Source: Carcinoscorpius rotundicauda
Lineage: Eukaryota > Arthropoda > Merostomata > Xiphosura > Limulidae
NCBI GenBank assembly: GCA_011833715.1
Contig: CM022397.1
Span: 1,674,001-1,738,000, forward strand
Reading direction: 5' to 3'
Length of the DNA: 64,000 nucleotides
The stretch's first letter is position 1. Each line of letters opens with the position of its first letter. Below the pieces are notes generated by a model that had not been told where the DNA came from, searched no databases, and saw only the letters and a program-made list of their open reading frames with translations. The translations under genes and the position numbers were made by a program. Positions 11,461 through 22,748 of this stretch are shown here, one piece after another.

Positions 11461-12505
11461 GTTTGTGGGTGCAGTAAGCAAACAAAGGGTCACCATCTGT
11501 TACAGTCCAGATCTAGTTTCAGTTTGTGGGTGCAGCAAACAAACAAAGGGTCACCAACTGTTACAGGCCAGATCTAGTTTCAGTTTGTGGGTGCAGTAAA
11601 AAAACAAAGGGTCACCAACTGTTACAGTCCAGATCTAGTTTCAGTTTGTGGGTGCAGCGAACAAACAAAGGGTCACCAACTGTTACAGTCCAGATCTAGT
11701 TTCAGTTTGTGGGTGCAGCGAACAAACAAAGGGTCACCAACTGTTACAGTCCAGATCTAGTTTCAGTTTGTGGCTGCAGTAAGCAAACAAAGGGGCACCA
11801 ACTGTTACAGTCCAGATCTAATTTCAGTTTGTGGGTGCAGTAAGCAAACAAAGGATCACCAACTGTTACAGTCCAGATCTAGTTTCAGTTTGTGGGTGCA
11901 GCGAACAAACAAAGGGTCACCAACTGTTACAGTCCAGATCTAGTTTCAGTTTGTGGGTGCAGTAAACAAACAAAGGGTCACCAACTGTTACAGTCCAGAT
12001 CTAGTTTCAGTTTGTGGGTGCAGTAAGCAAACAAAGGGTCACCCAACTGTTACAGTCCAGATCTAGTTTCAGTTTGTGGGTGCAGCGAACAAACAAAGGG
12101 TCACCAACTGTTACAGTCCAGATATAGTTTCAGTTTGTGGCTGCAGTAAACAAACAAAGGGTCACCAACTGTTGCAGTCCAGATCTAGTTTCAGTTTGTG
12201 GGTGCAGTAAGCAAACAAAGGGTCACCAACTGTTACAGTCCAGATCTAGTTTCAGTTCGTGGGTGCAGTAAGCAAACAAAGGGTCACCAACTGTTACAGT
12301 CCAGATCTAGTTTCAGTTTGTGGGTGCAGTAAGCAAACAAAGGGTCACCAACTGTTACAGTCCAGATCTAGTTTCAGTTTGTGGGTGCAGCGAACAAACA
12401 AAGGGTCACCAACTGTTACAGTCCAGATCTAGTTTCAGTTTGTGGCTGCAGTAAACAAACAAAGGGTCACCAACTGTTGCAGTCCAGATCTAGTTTCAGT
12501 TTGTA
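11461..12505. repeat. Minisatellite, 61 bp x 17
   Basis: Units start GTTTGTGGGTGCAGTAAGCA, continue AACAAAGGGTCACCAACTG and end AGATCTAGTTTCA. About seventeen copies are highly alike, so the array is young or homogenised. Two unit types (GCAGTAAGC and GCAGCGAAC) are interspersed. One extra C near 12043 shifts the phase. The unit is not a multiple of three, and the short frames through it are not genes. Confidence 0.97.
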
Positions 12506-12890
12506 AGAGCGTTACGATAACAGGTGAGAATATGGTAAATATAACATCAATGCGCTTGCGCAGTTTTAATAAGAGCCATCAGTTTTATATTGTTTTAGGT
12601 GGCTTTTTGGTTTGCTTCTTTATTAAGTGTTCAAAACCAACGTTTCCCTTCGCTAAAAAAGACAGGAATAGGTTGGCGCTGATAGAAATTCCTTATAAAC
12701 AATTAAACATGTTTACACTGTTTAAAAAGTGAAACTTCTTATTTACAACACAATGATTAGGAAGTGGGACATATAAACAAGTGACATTCTCGTGTTTACC
12801 GTAAATTGTTTAATATCTGTGTGAGGAAAAAGGATTATTTTCTATAGCGTTCTAGTTTTAAAGTGTAAGTTTTAACTTTGTGATGACAGT
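12506..12890. other. No feature recognised
   Basis: Unique AT-rich flank of the array. A 96-codon open frame overlapping the array end has no family resemblance. Confidence 0.5.
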
Positions 12891-12940
12891 CATGATTAGA
12901 ATGACAAGCAAGATTCATGATTAGAATGACAAGCAAGATC
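12891..12940. repeat. 25-bp tandem duplication
   Basis: CATGATTAGAATGACAAGCA followed by AGATT occurs twice, head to tail. Confidence 0.9.
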
Positions 12941-13207
12941 AAACTCCGTTTTATTACCCCGTACAGATCTGTATTCAGTAAGGGTTAACGATGTGGTACG
13001 AATCTCAACTTATCACATTGCAAGTGACTCACCTGACAGATGGGTTTTTGATCTCAAGAGGTTGTTGGTAAAACAAAATGATTGGTATGTCAATCTTCAC
13101 TTGCCATGATGCAAGTAATACAGATAAAATAGAAAATAGGGATAAATAGGTTACCTGTCACGTTTGATCTTACGCATCCTTCAAGCCAGTGAACTTATGT
13201 AAATGTA

Positions 13208-13282
13208 TCTGTTGTGTCTACCGAGGGAAATCGAACGCCTAACTTCGGCATTGTAAATCCGTCGACTTACCTCTACCTCTGA
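13208..13282 (-). mobile_element. SINE-C head fragment
   Basis: It contains TACCGAGGGAAATCGAACGC (B-box complement), then GGCATTGTAAATCCG and GACTTACCTCTA. Only the tRNA-like part is present. Confidence 0.65.
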
Positions 13283-13328
13283 TTTAATTTCTGACGATAC
13301 ACAAATTAGATCCTTTCTTTCTATACAT

Positions 13329-13450
13329 GTTTCGCCTTATATTTGAGTGCAGCTGCAGTAGAAACACTAGTTTCGTCTTGCGCTCAAGTGCAGCTGCAGT
13401 AAAAACGCCAGTTTCGTCTTGCGCTCAAGTGCAGCTGCAGTAGAAACGCC
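13329..13450. repeat. Minisatellite, 41 bp x 3
   Basis: Units contain AGTTTCGTCTTGCGCTCAAG then TGCAGCTGCAGTAGAAACGCC. The first unit is diverged, the other two nearly identical. Confidence 0.9.
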
Positions 13451-13529
13451 AATCCCAAACAAACAAGGATCTGGTTATTTACTTGGTCTTAAAGTAAAAC
13501 AAACTGAAATGTTTGTTTACTAAACGTAC

Positions 13530-13748
13530 AAGGCTCAGCATGACCTGATGATCAAGACACTCGACTTGTAAACTGAGGGTCTTTGGTTCGAATCGCTGTC
13601 ATCAACACCCAGTTTAAGTATTCTATGGTAAAAGAGTAGCAAATAGTTGGCAGTGGGCTGTCTTGACTTCCATCTAATCTCTATTGCTAAATAAGACAGG
13701 GTTAGGGCAAATAGTCCTCGTACAGCTTCGTGACGGCATTAAAAACAA
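13530..13748 (+). mobile_element. SINE-A with internal deletion
   Basis: It has the head (GGTTCGAATCGCTGTCATC), AAAGAGTAGCAAATAGTTGG, the body and a decayed tail. The segment between the head and the GTAAAAGAG motif is shortened. Confidence 0.8.
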
Positions 13749-13797
13749 AAACAATAAACGATTGCCTTCTTGTAGCACGTTTGTAAATTTGAAGGTT

Positions 13798-13893
13798 TAT
13801 AACGCTAAAATTCGAGTTTAGATACTCGTATTGCCCGCAGCAAGGATAGCTCATTGTGTAATTTTGCGATTAACAGCAAACAAACCTAAACAA
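13798..13893 (+). mobile_element. SINE-B, diverged
   Basis: AACGCTAAAATTCGAGTTTA, then GATACTCG, GATAGCTCATTGTGTAATTT and an A-rich tail. The first part of the head is missing. Confidence 0.7.
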
Positions 13894-14623
13894 CGTTTAT
13901 AACACACATCAGATCTGAAATCCTTTGGTTACTTTGTCAGCAAGATTTAAAGCAGTAAAATCATGTTTCACAGAAGTTCACATTAAATTCTTTTTCACAA
14001 CATGCTAACAACAACAATAAACGACATCATTAAAACAACCTGACTATAAAACACAGCATTACATATTTCCATTTCTCATAGCTTGTTTTTCTCTCGAGCA
14101 GAGTATACGTGACTGGCCAGTATAACTAACTGAAGATACGAGTCACACTGGTAACGCACCTTTTAAAAGCACCGTTCTAGTTGGAAAAGGTCGCCACTGT
14201 CCATCTTTAATAAAATGAGTGGGCACGGTATTAACCAAGGAATGTTCATTTTTTCTGTCAGATAAATAATAGCCAAGGAGTGCGCGACCAAAACTACCTT
14301 ATTTAGTATGCATCACTTCATTTAGTAATCTTATATAAAGCATTTCAGATAAAGAGGGAAGAAAAGCAAACATACAACATCATATACGATCTATTAATTA
14401 AGTAGTTGTTAGAAACTGTGGTTGTTTACCAGTAGGATTTTGTTTATTATGTCCTGTATCCACGTCATAACTCCAACGGCATCTCATCATTTTTGTAATC
14501 GAGCACATGATTGGTGGAGACGTATCCTTTGTGGAAGGCCATGACGAACTTCACTTCCTTTTGTTTTGCTAACATAATATTTTTTTAAATCTTCATATTC
14601 TGATATATGTTATATTTCATAGA
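13894..14623. other. No feature recognised
   Basis: AT-rich DNA without repeats or coding that I can support. Confidence 0.5.
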
Positions 14624-14870
14624 GTTTGGTGTCTTTTGAATTTCGCGCAAACCGACAACCTGCATTAGCCGTCCCTCATCCAACAGGTAAGACTAGAGGA
14701 AAGGCAGCTACTCATCAACACCTTCCGTCAACATTTGGGCTATTCTTTTACCAACGAACGGTGGGAGTAACCGTCACATTATAATGCTCCTACAGCTGAA
14801 ATGACGAGCATATTTGATAGGATGGGGGATTCGAACCCGCGATCGTCAAAATGCGAACCACCTGGCACGG
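14624..14870 (-). mobile_element. SINE-A, diverged
   Basis: TTTTGAATTTCGCGCAAACC, the body and head (GGATTCGAACCCGCGATC) are present with several small deletions. Confidence 0.87.
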
Positions 14871-15192
14871 TTACAGATACTACCATTCTGGTTACTTTTA
14901 CGCAGTAGCCTAGAATTCAGAGGATGAAAATATATTTCGCACCGTTACAAGAAATTCTAGCTTTTTCAGTCAAAAACACAAAAAACTCTCTGCTGAAGCA
15001 ATTAGAATCCAATAAAATTTTCGAAGACACTAAAAACAACAGCAAATAATTTCAATAAATACAGTAATTAAATTTTATATTGTCGTTACGTTCTACTCGT
15101 GGAAGGTGATACTTAGCATATTTGAGGATTACCAGCTGTCCTTGGACTAGAACCAGATCTTTTAAGGTACAGCTGAACTTGCAAATAAATAC

Positions 15193-15459
15193 GGCCCGAC
15201 ATGGCCAGTTGGGTTAAGGCATTCGAGGGTCGTGGGTTCGAATCCTCAACTCACCAAACATGCCCGACCTTTCAGCCGTGGGGGCATTATAATGTTACGG
15301 GCAATCCCACTATTAGTTGATAAAAGAGTAGCCCGAGAGTTGGCGGTGGGTGGTGATGACTAGGTGTCTTCCCTCTAGTCTTACACTGCTAAATTAGGGG
15401 CGGCTAGCACAGATAGCCCTCGAGTAGCTTTACGCAAAATTCAAAAATACAAACAAAAC
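15193..15459 (+). mobile_element. SINE-A, near full length
   Basis: The head GGCCCGACATGGCCAG is followed by a B box GGGTTCGAATCC, then the full body and the tail CTCGAGTAGCTTTACGCAAA. About 10 bp are missing in the anticodon-loop region. Confidence 0.94.
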
Positions 15460-15900
15460 ATACAAAGATATATGTATCAAGCAAAATGAAAGACAAACGG
15501 TGAAGCAGTGAATAGAATACATGTTGAAACGTTTTCTTAATATGCCTTATCACACAAAGAGGATGATAAAAAACGACAAATGTTTCTAATTCACAAATGA
15601 CGCCAATGATAAGCTGTGTTGTACAATATTGAGAACAAGTCTGAACAAGCTGATTGGTTGATATCATTGAACAGGATGACCATATATGGTTTAAAAGAAA
15701 AAAGGTTTTGTGGAAAAATAAATTCAAAATTATCAGATTTACGGAAACATCACACAGTGGTGTAGCTAAAAAAAGAGAGCAATCGCCCCTTCAGTTGACA
15801 AATTGTGGTGAAAAATTTGGAAATGTAAAGACCTTAATAAAAGTAAATATCCTTCGATTAAACCGGCTGGAAACGTGCTGATGGAACGTGCACGGTTATT

Positions 15901-16318
15901 GTTTAAATAAGTCCAGAGACACTTATTTCATGCACTTAGCTGTTTAAATAAGTCCAGAGACGTTTATTTCACGTACTTAGCTGTTTAAATAAGTCCAGCG
16001 ACGCTTATTTCACGTACTTAGCTGTTTAAATAAGTCCAGGGACGCATATTTCATGTTCTTAGATGTTTAAATAAGTCCAAAGACGCTTATTTCATGTTCT
16101 TAGCTGTTTAAATAAGTCCAGAGACGCTTATTTCATGTTCTTTCTTAGCTGTTTAAATAAGTCCAGAGACGCATATTTCATGTTCTTAGATGTTTTAATA
16201 AGTCCAGAGACGCTTATTTCATGTTCTTAGCTGTTTAACTAAGTCCAGAGACACTTATTTCATGTTCTTAGCTGTTTAAATAAGTCCAGAGACGCTTATT
16301 TCATGTACTTAGCTATTT
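15901..16318. repeat. Minisatellite, 41 bp x 10
   Basis: Units read GTTTAAATAAGTCCAGAGAC, GCTTATTTCATGTTCTTAGCT. AAATAAG and CTTATTT within each unit make a small palindrome, so every unit can form a short hairpin. One unit carries a 4-bp insertion. Confidence 0.95.
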
Positions 16319-17043
16319 AAAGAAAATTTCACACGTTTTGCTTCCCACCTCCTGAAAACACTTCTACAAACCTCACTTATCAGTTACAGACAAGCAACAG
16401 CCGCAAGGTATTCTTACACATGTGCAAATGAGTTAAAAATACGAGAAGTGATATCAACTATACACCTTAGGTTAAAGCATACAATTAAATTACCTAAAAA
16501 TAAAACGTAGAAAAATTTAGTATTTTAGGTTTTACTTCGCAGTATCTCAACCGGTAAAAAACTACTCAAGACTTGTAATTCGTACCCGGAAAATGTGTGT
16601 TTATATTTCACAATAAACAGACACGGTTAGTAGCGCGAAAAGTGTCAAATTGACAGTGATGAAAAATAACAAAAACGGAAAATTAACCGTTGTACAGTTT
16701 ACAGAAAAAACCTTAAAACAAATATTCAGGTTTAAATATTATGCTTACCTTAGCTTGGTTTCAAACCAATTTAGCTGAAATACCTTTATAAATATCACGG
16801 AAAACAAATAACCAATACTCGTCTCTTCCCTCCACACTCACTGATGACGAGTGAATGAAGATATTCTATCAGACTCATTCACCTCCCGTTAGTTCACGTG
16901 GATTTCTAAAGCGCATGTCTGTGACGTTTTAAAGGCGTCTCTTCCTCAGAGGCTTGAAGTAACACACACTAGTTTGATGAGTCAATGCATCTACTGCTGA
17001 CACGTGCTATGTTTATAAGCCAAAGTCTACAGCTTGTACTAAG
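16319..17043. other. No feature recognised
   Basis: AT-rich DNA without repeats or coding that I can support. Confidence 0.5.
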
Positions 17044-17132
17044 TTTTGTTTGAAGTTAAGCACACGAATATTTAATGGGCTATCTATGCTCTGACCACTA
17101 CTATGTTTCTAGCTGTGTAAGTCCACTGGATT
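17044..17132 (-). mobile_element. SINE-B, diverged
   Basis: AAGTTAAGCACACGAATATT, AATGGGCTATCTATGCTCTG, then a decayed B box and GTGTAAGTCCACTGG. Confidence 0.7.
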
Positions 17133-17425
17133 CCTTTACGGATGCAAGCTTTTCTGTAAATATACTACACCTGAAAAAAATATTATTAACTCGTTTCAAA
17201 GCGTTAAAACGTTTTTAAGTTTTATACGTAAAAGAGTCAATTTCTAAAATATGTTCGAAGCAAATGAATTGTAACACTTGTTATACGATACTCAGAAAAA
17301 CAGCAAATATTGTAATCGGAGCTCCGGGTTGTAGTCGAACATTATGAATGTAAAAAGCACTACAGATAAACTGTGACATTCATAAAGAGTTGACAAATAA
17401 CAGGACTTATTATCTTCTGTCCTTG

Positions 17426-17753
17426 CCGTAACTCACATCTTTTCATTTTTATGAATATGGCCAGACGGTTAAGGCACTCGACTCGTAATCCGAGGGTCGC
17501 GGGTTCGAATCTACGTCACATTAAACATACTCGACATTTCAGCCGTGGGGGCGTTATAATTTTACGGTTAATCCCACTGTTTGTTGGTAAAAGAGTAGCC
17601 CAACAGTTGGCGGTGAGTGGTGATGACTAGATGCCTTTCCTCTAGTCTTACACTACTAAATTAAGGAGGGCTAATGCAGATAGCCCTCGTGTAGCTTTGA
17701 GCGAAATTCAAAACAACCCAAACCGTAACTCACATCATTTAATTTTTATGAAT
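17426..17753 (+). mobile_element. SINE-A with 31-bp target-site duplications
   Basis: The element body is about 17457-17722, with a near-perfect head (GCGGGTTCGAATCTACG), body and tail. It is flanked by 31-bp direct repeats beginning CCGTAACTCACATC (17426-17456 and 17723-17753) with two mismatches. This is good evidence of LINE-type retrotransposition. Confidence 0.96.
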
Positions 17754-17920
17754 TTTGTGTAGCGGAAAAGCTGTTCTATTGTCCTTACTGGTCGATAGCT
17801 TGTGCGTTTACTTCTGAAATTTATTTTGCTTTGTTTTCTCCAATAACGCTGTGCTCAAACACTCAGTGGGCTTATATTATCTGTCATTTTTTCATTTGAT
17901 TTTTATGAGGGGGGAGAGCA

Positions 17921-18071
17921 AACTGATATAGTGGTTAGAGTATCCGGACTGATAATCTGAGGGTTCCTGGTTTCCGTCACCACTGCTGCAGTAAATACTC
18001 TCTGTGGCTTCACTACAGTAGTTTCTGTCAAACCACACTACATGGTTAAACAAAAATAGCCCAAGAGTTGG
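17921..18071 (+). mobile_element. Decayed tRNA-headed SINE
   Basis: ATAGTGGTTAGAGTATCCGG and CTGATAATCTGAGGGTTCCTGG resemble a tRNA A box and anticodon region. AATAGCCCAAGAGTTGG matches the SINE-A body. It is probably a very old SINE-A or a related family. Confidence 0.55.
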
Positions 18072-18172
18072 ATCTCCCGCTGGATTTACAGGATAAAATC
18101 AGGGGTTCCATTTCTCTCGGGGGGGCTCAGCAGATAGCCCTTTGTGGCTTTGCAAAAAGAAAAACACATACA
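18072..18172 (+). mobile_element. SINE-C, diverged
   Basis: TTTACAGGATAAAATCAGGGG, a decayed B box, CTCAGCAGATAGCCCTTTG and TGGCTTTGCAAAAAGAAAAAC follow in order. Confidence 0.75.
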
Positions 18173-18175
18173 CTC

Positions 18176-18272
18176 TTCTAAGAGTTGGCGGCGGGTGCTG
18201 TTTACTACTTGCTTTCTCTCTATTCTATCAATTCAAAACTAGTGACGACTATGCGCAGATAGCCTTCGTATA
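18176..18272 (+). mobile_element. SINE-A tail fragment
   Basis: AAGAGTTGGCGGCGGGTG, TTGCTTTCTCTCTATTCT and GCGCAGATAGCCTTCGTA match the second half of SINE-A. Confidence 0.65.
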
Positions 18273-19013
18273 ATACCTGGTTTGAGAATATTCCTTTAGG
18301 TAATATGACCCTTCACCTGCAGGACTGTTGTTGAGATTTTGTTTCTGATGCTCATTCGTCAGGTGATTAAAAAAGAAACAAATTAGACTAGAAATTGCGA
18401 TTTTTTTTATCAAATCTATCTTTGTTTTTGCCCTCGTAAAATCACAGCAAATGTATATAACAAGATCTAACTTGCAGTAACAACCAATTCCAATGCAACA
18501 GCCGACACCACGGTTGCAACTGTAGATAATGAAAGATCTGTTAAAGAGGTGAACCTTATCAGTCAGTGCACCACAATTCACGTGGATAAAACAGATAACA
18601 TGTCGAGGCTTGTTCAATGAGACAACTAAAACAAACATTCGTTTTCTATCGTACGATATTTCTATATGGTAGGCTTCGCTCTCTTGGTGGTACATGTATG
18701 TATATAAGAAAAATATAATCTTATTTACATTTATAGCTATGAGCAAAAGGTTTGCATCACTTTAGAATTTTAGGGATAAGACATAACTAAACAAACATAA
18801 TTTGAAAACTTCATTGAACATAATTTAACCAACGATATCTCAAAACTCGACTAGAAACTAGAATTTACTAGTTTCACTTCCAGGAGTTTTCAAAACTTAA
18901 TCCTCTGAAACATGGACTCAATGGCGCTGAAGAGTCGAGTAGTCCTTTAGATATGGACTCAAAGAAGTGCTAAAGGACTGATTTATTCTTTACATTCTTC
19001 CTTGTTAGACATG
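18273..19013. other. No gene supported
   Basis: It contains most of the longest non-repetitive open frame in the window (minus strand, 18249-18746, 165 codons). The frame has no recognisable family, its 3' end lies in SINE sequence, and composition is AT-rich, so I do not call it a gene. Confidence 0.5.
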
Positions 19014-19246
19014 GGTTTAGTAAGGAAGTAAAGAATCAAGTTATCATTTAGATTTCTCCAGTTTTGATATAGCCTTAGTAAGGATCTAAAACAGGATTTA
19101 GTAAAGAAGTAAAGAATCAAGTTATCGTTCAGATCTCTCCAGTTTAGATATAGTCTTAATAAGGATCTAAAACAGGATTTAGTGAAGAAGTAAAGAATCA
19201 AGTCATCGTTCAGATTTCTCCAGTTTAGATATAGCCTTAGTAAGGA
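19014..19246. repeat. Minisatellite, 81 bp x 3
   Basis: AGAATCAAGTTATC recurs at 19032, 19113 and 19194. Each unit also holds TTAGTAAGGATCTAAAACAG. The unit is 27 codons long, so a minus-strand frame stays open through it. Imperfect related motifs (ATGGACTCAA) lie just outside. Confidence 0.9.
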
Positions 19247-19361
19247 TCTTAAACACGTGAGCTGTTTTTACATTCTTCCATGTTAGACATAGACTCAATA
19301 AAGCCTTAAAGGGCCTAGTTGTCTTTTAGTCTTCTCCATTGTTCAAAAAGTTGCTTTCGAC

Positions 19362-19629
19362 TTGGCCAAACATGACCAGATGTTTAGGACGCTTCACTCG
19401 CAATTTGAGGGTCGAAGGTTCGAATTCCAGTCACCTCAGACATCGTAGTCTTTGCAGCCATGGAGACTTTATTTTGTAACGGTCAGTTCCATTATTCGTT
19501 GATAAAGAATAGCTCAAGAGTTGGTTGTGGGTGATGTCGACTGGCCTCCTTTCCTCTTATTGCTAAGTTACGGTCGACTAGAGCAGATAGTTTCCAAGTA
19601 GTTTCTCGCAATATTCAAAACAAAACCAA
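19362..19629 (+). mobile_element. SINE-A, diverged near full length
   Basis: GGCCAAACATGACCAGATG, B box AGGTTCGAATTCC, GTAACGGTCAGTTCC, CTCAAGAGTTGG and tail are in order. Confidence 0.87.
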
Positions 19630-20525
19630 AGTCTCCAATTGATGTCAGCTGAAATAACGGAAAAAATAACAAGGAGACGGATTTCTAAAACAACGTTTCG
19701 TTGTGATACAGATCAAAACTGTTTGTACTTACAACGTTCGAATGCACGATTTTTACCGTGTTCATTACATATGTGGCATCGCACATAGAGAACTGTACCT
19801 CTGAGAATTTCTGAACAGTTTGTTCAAATGAGTACTTACTTTCAATGTGTTGTAGATAAGCTGTGTATTTAAAGTTCGCATCGCATCTCACTTCTCTTGA
19901 ATAAAAAAATAAAGAGAAAGAAACGTTTATTACAACGTAACGCAACAAAGATTTTAATTTTTTGGACAAGCTCGAAAGTTTCTTTTCCATAATTAACTTT
20001 TCAGTTCGAATTATGCAATGCTAAAAGGCGTTATACAAACAACGCAACTTTAAACCGAATCACTTAAGGACGTAAGAAGCCAGCCACGCCACAAACTTAA
20101 GTAGTGTTAACTTACATCATGAGGGGGATTTTTACACATGAAATAAACAATAACACAATTCACAACGAATACCATCCAAGGACATGAGTCAGTGTGTAAC
20201 CGGCTACAGTCATGAAGAAGTTCACTAGGGGCGTGACGCATTCGTGGGATGGAGGAACGGAATCGTAAAGTTTAAGGAACAGATTCTAGTGGACAGTTTA
20301 CTCAGGAAATATAACAGATATTTTGTTGCTTTGTGTAGGTCCAAGTATTTCAAATTCAAAGCAATTCATAACAAGCTTATTCAGGAAAATCTGCTGTAAT
20401 TAGCATAAAAAGTGTCTGACTTAAATTTGAAGTACAGGAATTGGGATTTAACGAATATGATAACCCTCTGATTTTATAACGATGTCTCTAATATATCAAA
20501 TAAAAAAAAAACACCTTATGCAGTT
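19630..20525. other. No feature recognised
   Basis: A 101-codon minus-strand open frame (19685-19990) has no recognisable family. Nothing else is seen. Confidence 0.5.
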
Positions 20526-20798
20526 TTGGTATATCTTGATGGTTAGGATGCTTGACTAATATCCGAGGTCTTGAGTTAGAATCCCCGTCATAGTGAACAT
20601 GCTCGCTCTTTTCGTCACGTAGGCGTCGTAATGTTCGTTCAATCCCATTATTCTTTCGTAAAAGAGTATCCCAAGAGTTGACGGTGGGTCGTAATGACTA
20701 GCTGCCTTCCTTCTAGTATTTCAATGCTCAATTAAGTATGGCTAGCGCAGATAGCCTTCATGTAGCTTTGCGCGAAATTCAGAACCAACCAAACCTAC
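20526..20798 (+). mobile_element. SINE-A, diverged near full length
   Basis: The head (TTGATGGTTAGGATGCTTGA), weak B box (GAGTTAGAATCCCC), body and a good tail (GTAGCTTTGCGCGAAATTC) are present. Confidence 0.9.
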
Positions 20799-20833
20799 TC
20801 CAACTTTCAGTGTCCTTGTCATCGCTTTGTTTG

Positions 20834-20932
20834 TTTATTATCACGCGCAGAGCTGCAATGTATACCCGCCCATCGCGGGTATTAAAACCCGTATTTGAGT
20901 CTATAAAACACTCATACTTGTTGAGTCACTAG
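20834..20932 (-). mobile_element. SINE-B, diverged
   Basis: CGCAGAGCTGCAATGTATAC, CCACGGG-like CCCATCGCGGGTATTAAAAC and GAGTCTATAAAACACTC follow SINE-B order. Confidence 0.65.
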
Positions 20933-21605
20933 ACAGGTGAGGAGGACGTTATCTCATATGAGTTTCTATTCAAAATTTATTTTGGTTTGTGTTACGCGTA
21001 TGTCCTCCTAATATATTTTACACCTGTCTGTTTTAGCTTGTTTTTTGTTCCACGCATTTTGCTTATTTTTATTAAATTCCACAAATAAGCTTAAGTTTGT
21101 AGAAGATGCATCAAAAGGCGGAGACTTGGTGATCGCAACAACTTCCAGAAACTTCCATGTAAATCCAGCCGTTAGTTTCATAATATTAAAACGTTAAAGC
21201 AAAAACAACTTTGCGATTTGCGTCTTTAACCAATTACAATGTTATCTTTCACTAAACCGTTACGAAAACACGTGAAACGACTCTCGAGACAGTGAAACTT
21301 GTTCGGTCGTACAAGTGCTGCTAGGCCTGATTTAATTGGTTAAATATTTACTTTTGATAAGGTCAGATAAATTAGCCAATTGGTTGCACTTTTATTTTCT
21401 TGTACACCTGACATTTCAGATAAATGTTTCTTTTGTTTTATTATCGTGACTACATGCCGCTAACTAGTTTGTCCCACACAAATAGAAGATTCTTTAACAT
21501 TGTCCTTTACCTACAACCCACACTCTTACCTCGTTTAATTAAACTCACGTAGCAGTTAACACTTAATAATTCACTAAGAATACAGCCGGGTGCAAGACAC
21601 CAGCA
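20933..21605. other. No feature recognised
   Basis: AT-rich DNA without repeats or coding that I can support. Confidence 0.5.
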
Positions 21606-21733
21606 GCTCTCCAGTGGCACAGCGGTGTGTCTTCACACTTGCAACGGTAGAAACAGGGTTTCGATAGCTGTGACACGTAGAGCACAGATAGCCCAATGTG
21701 AAGCTTTGAACTTAAATTACAAACAAATAAACA
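21606..21733 (+). mobile_element. SINE-B, near full length
   Basis: CCAGTGGCACAGCGGTGTG, ACTTGCAACGGTAGAAACAG, GGTTTCGATAGC, GAGCACAGATAGCCCAATG and an A-rich tail. A SINE-A begins directly after it. Confidence 0.88.
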
Positions 21734-21736
21734 CGG

Positions 21737-22020
21737 GGAACCTGGCATGACCAAGCGTGTTAAGGCGTTCGACTCGTAATCCGAAGGTCGCGGGTTCGAA
21801 TCCCAGTCGCACCAAACATTATCGGTCTTTTAGCCACGGTCAATCCCTCTATTCGTTGGTAAAATAGTAGCCCAACAGTTGGTTGTGGGTGGTGATGACT
21901 TGCTGCCTTCTCTCTAGTCTTACACTGCTGAATTAGGGACAGCTAGCGTAGATAGTCCTCGAGTAGCTTTGTGCGAAATTCCAAAACAAACTCTTGAGTA
22001 GCTTTGCGCGAAATTCAAAA
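21737..22020 (+). mobile_element. SINE-A with duplicated 3' tail
   Basis: The head is close to consensus (CGCGGGTTCGAATCCCAGTC). The middle lacks part of the GTGGGGGCGTTATAATG segment. The tail GAGTAGCTTTG...GAAATTC occurs twice, 35 bp apart (21961 and 21996). Confidence 0.93.
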
Positions 22021-22055
22021 TATACAATTAGCAAAGCATTACTCCTTAAATATAT

Positions 22056-22190
22056 TGCCCGCCAGTGGCTCAGCGGTATGTCTGCGGACTTACAACGCTA
22101 AAAACCGGGTTTCGATACCCGTGGTGTGCAGAGCACAGATAGCCAATTGTGTCGATTTGTGCATATTTAAAAAACAAAACAAAAATAAAC
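22056..22190 (+). mobile_element. SINE-B, full length
   Basis: This copy is close to consensus: GCCAGTGGCTCAGCGGTATG (A box), ACTTACAACGCTAAAAACCG, GGGTTTCGATACCCGTGG (B box), GCAGAGCACAGATAGCC and an A-rich tail. The anticodon-loop position suggests a tRNA-Val-like (UAC) ancestor; that origin is inferred. Confidence 0.94.
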
Positions 22191-22508
22191 AAGTGCACTG
22201 GCATGCGCTAGCGCCATCTGTCGTTCAATCCTATTTTCTCCAAGCATTTATAAATTAAAGCAATTTTAACTCAACCATGTGCGACTTCTCTTCATGAAAA
22301 AATATTTTTTCTTAGAAAAGAAACACTTTTTCTCTGATCTACACAGAGAACCTGAACATTCAAGGTTTCCAAAGCAATGATACCTATTTAGAGTCGGCCT
22401 ATATCTAGTGGTTTCATAATTATACGTTCATTAATAATACAAAATAGGTTTTGTACGAAACTCGGTCCGGTGTAGATTAACAACAATAACGTGATGAAAC
22501 AGCCCAGT
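22191..22508. other. No feature recognised
   Basis: Unique DNA between SINE-B and a minisatellite. Confidence 0.5.
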
Positions 22509-22732
22509 GTTAATACCCTATACACATAGTATACATGTTAATACCCTATACACATAGTACACATGTTAATACTCTATATACATAGTATACATGTTAATAC
22601 CCTACACACATAGTACACATTTTAATACCCTATACACATAGTACACATGTTAATACCCTATACACACAGTATACATGTTAATACCCTATACACATAGTAC
22701 ACATGTTAATACCCTACACATGTAGTCGGTGT
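22509..22732. repeat. Minisatellite, 28 bp x 8
   Basis: Units read GTTAATACCCTATACACATA then GTACACAT, with T/C and A/G variants between copies. Confidence 0.95.
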
Positions 22733-22748
22733 TTAACTACCACAAAAT

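Noticed and set aside
11461..12505. CRISPR-like array
   Set aside because: Units are contiguous and similar over their whole 61 bp with no variable spacers, and the context is an animal genome.
18249..18746. 165-codon minus-strand frame
   Set aside because: No recognisable domain, AT-rich composition, and its 3' end lies in SINE-A tail sequence.
22056..22130. tRNA gene with good A and B boxes
   Set aside because: The tRNA-like part is fused to a SINE-B tail and has many dispersed copies; stems are imperfect. It is a SINE head, as are the others in the window.
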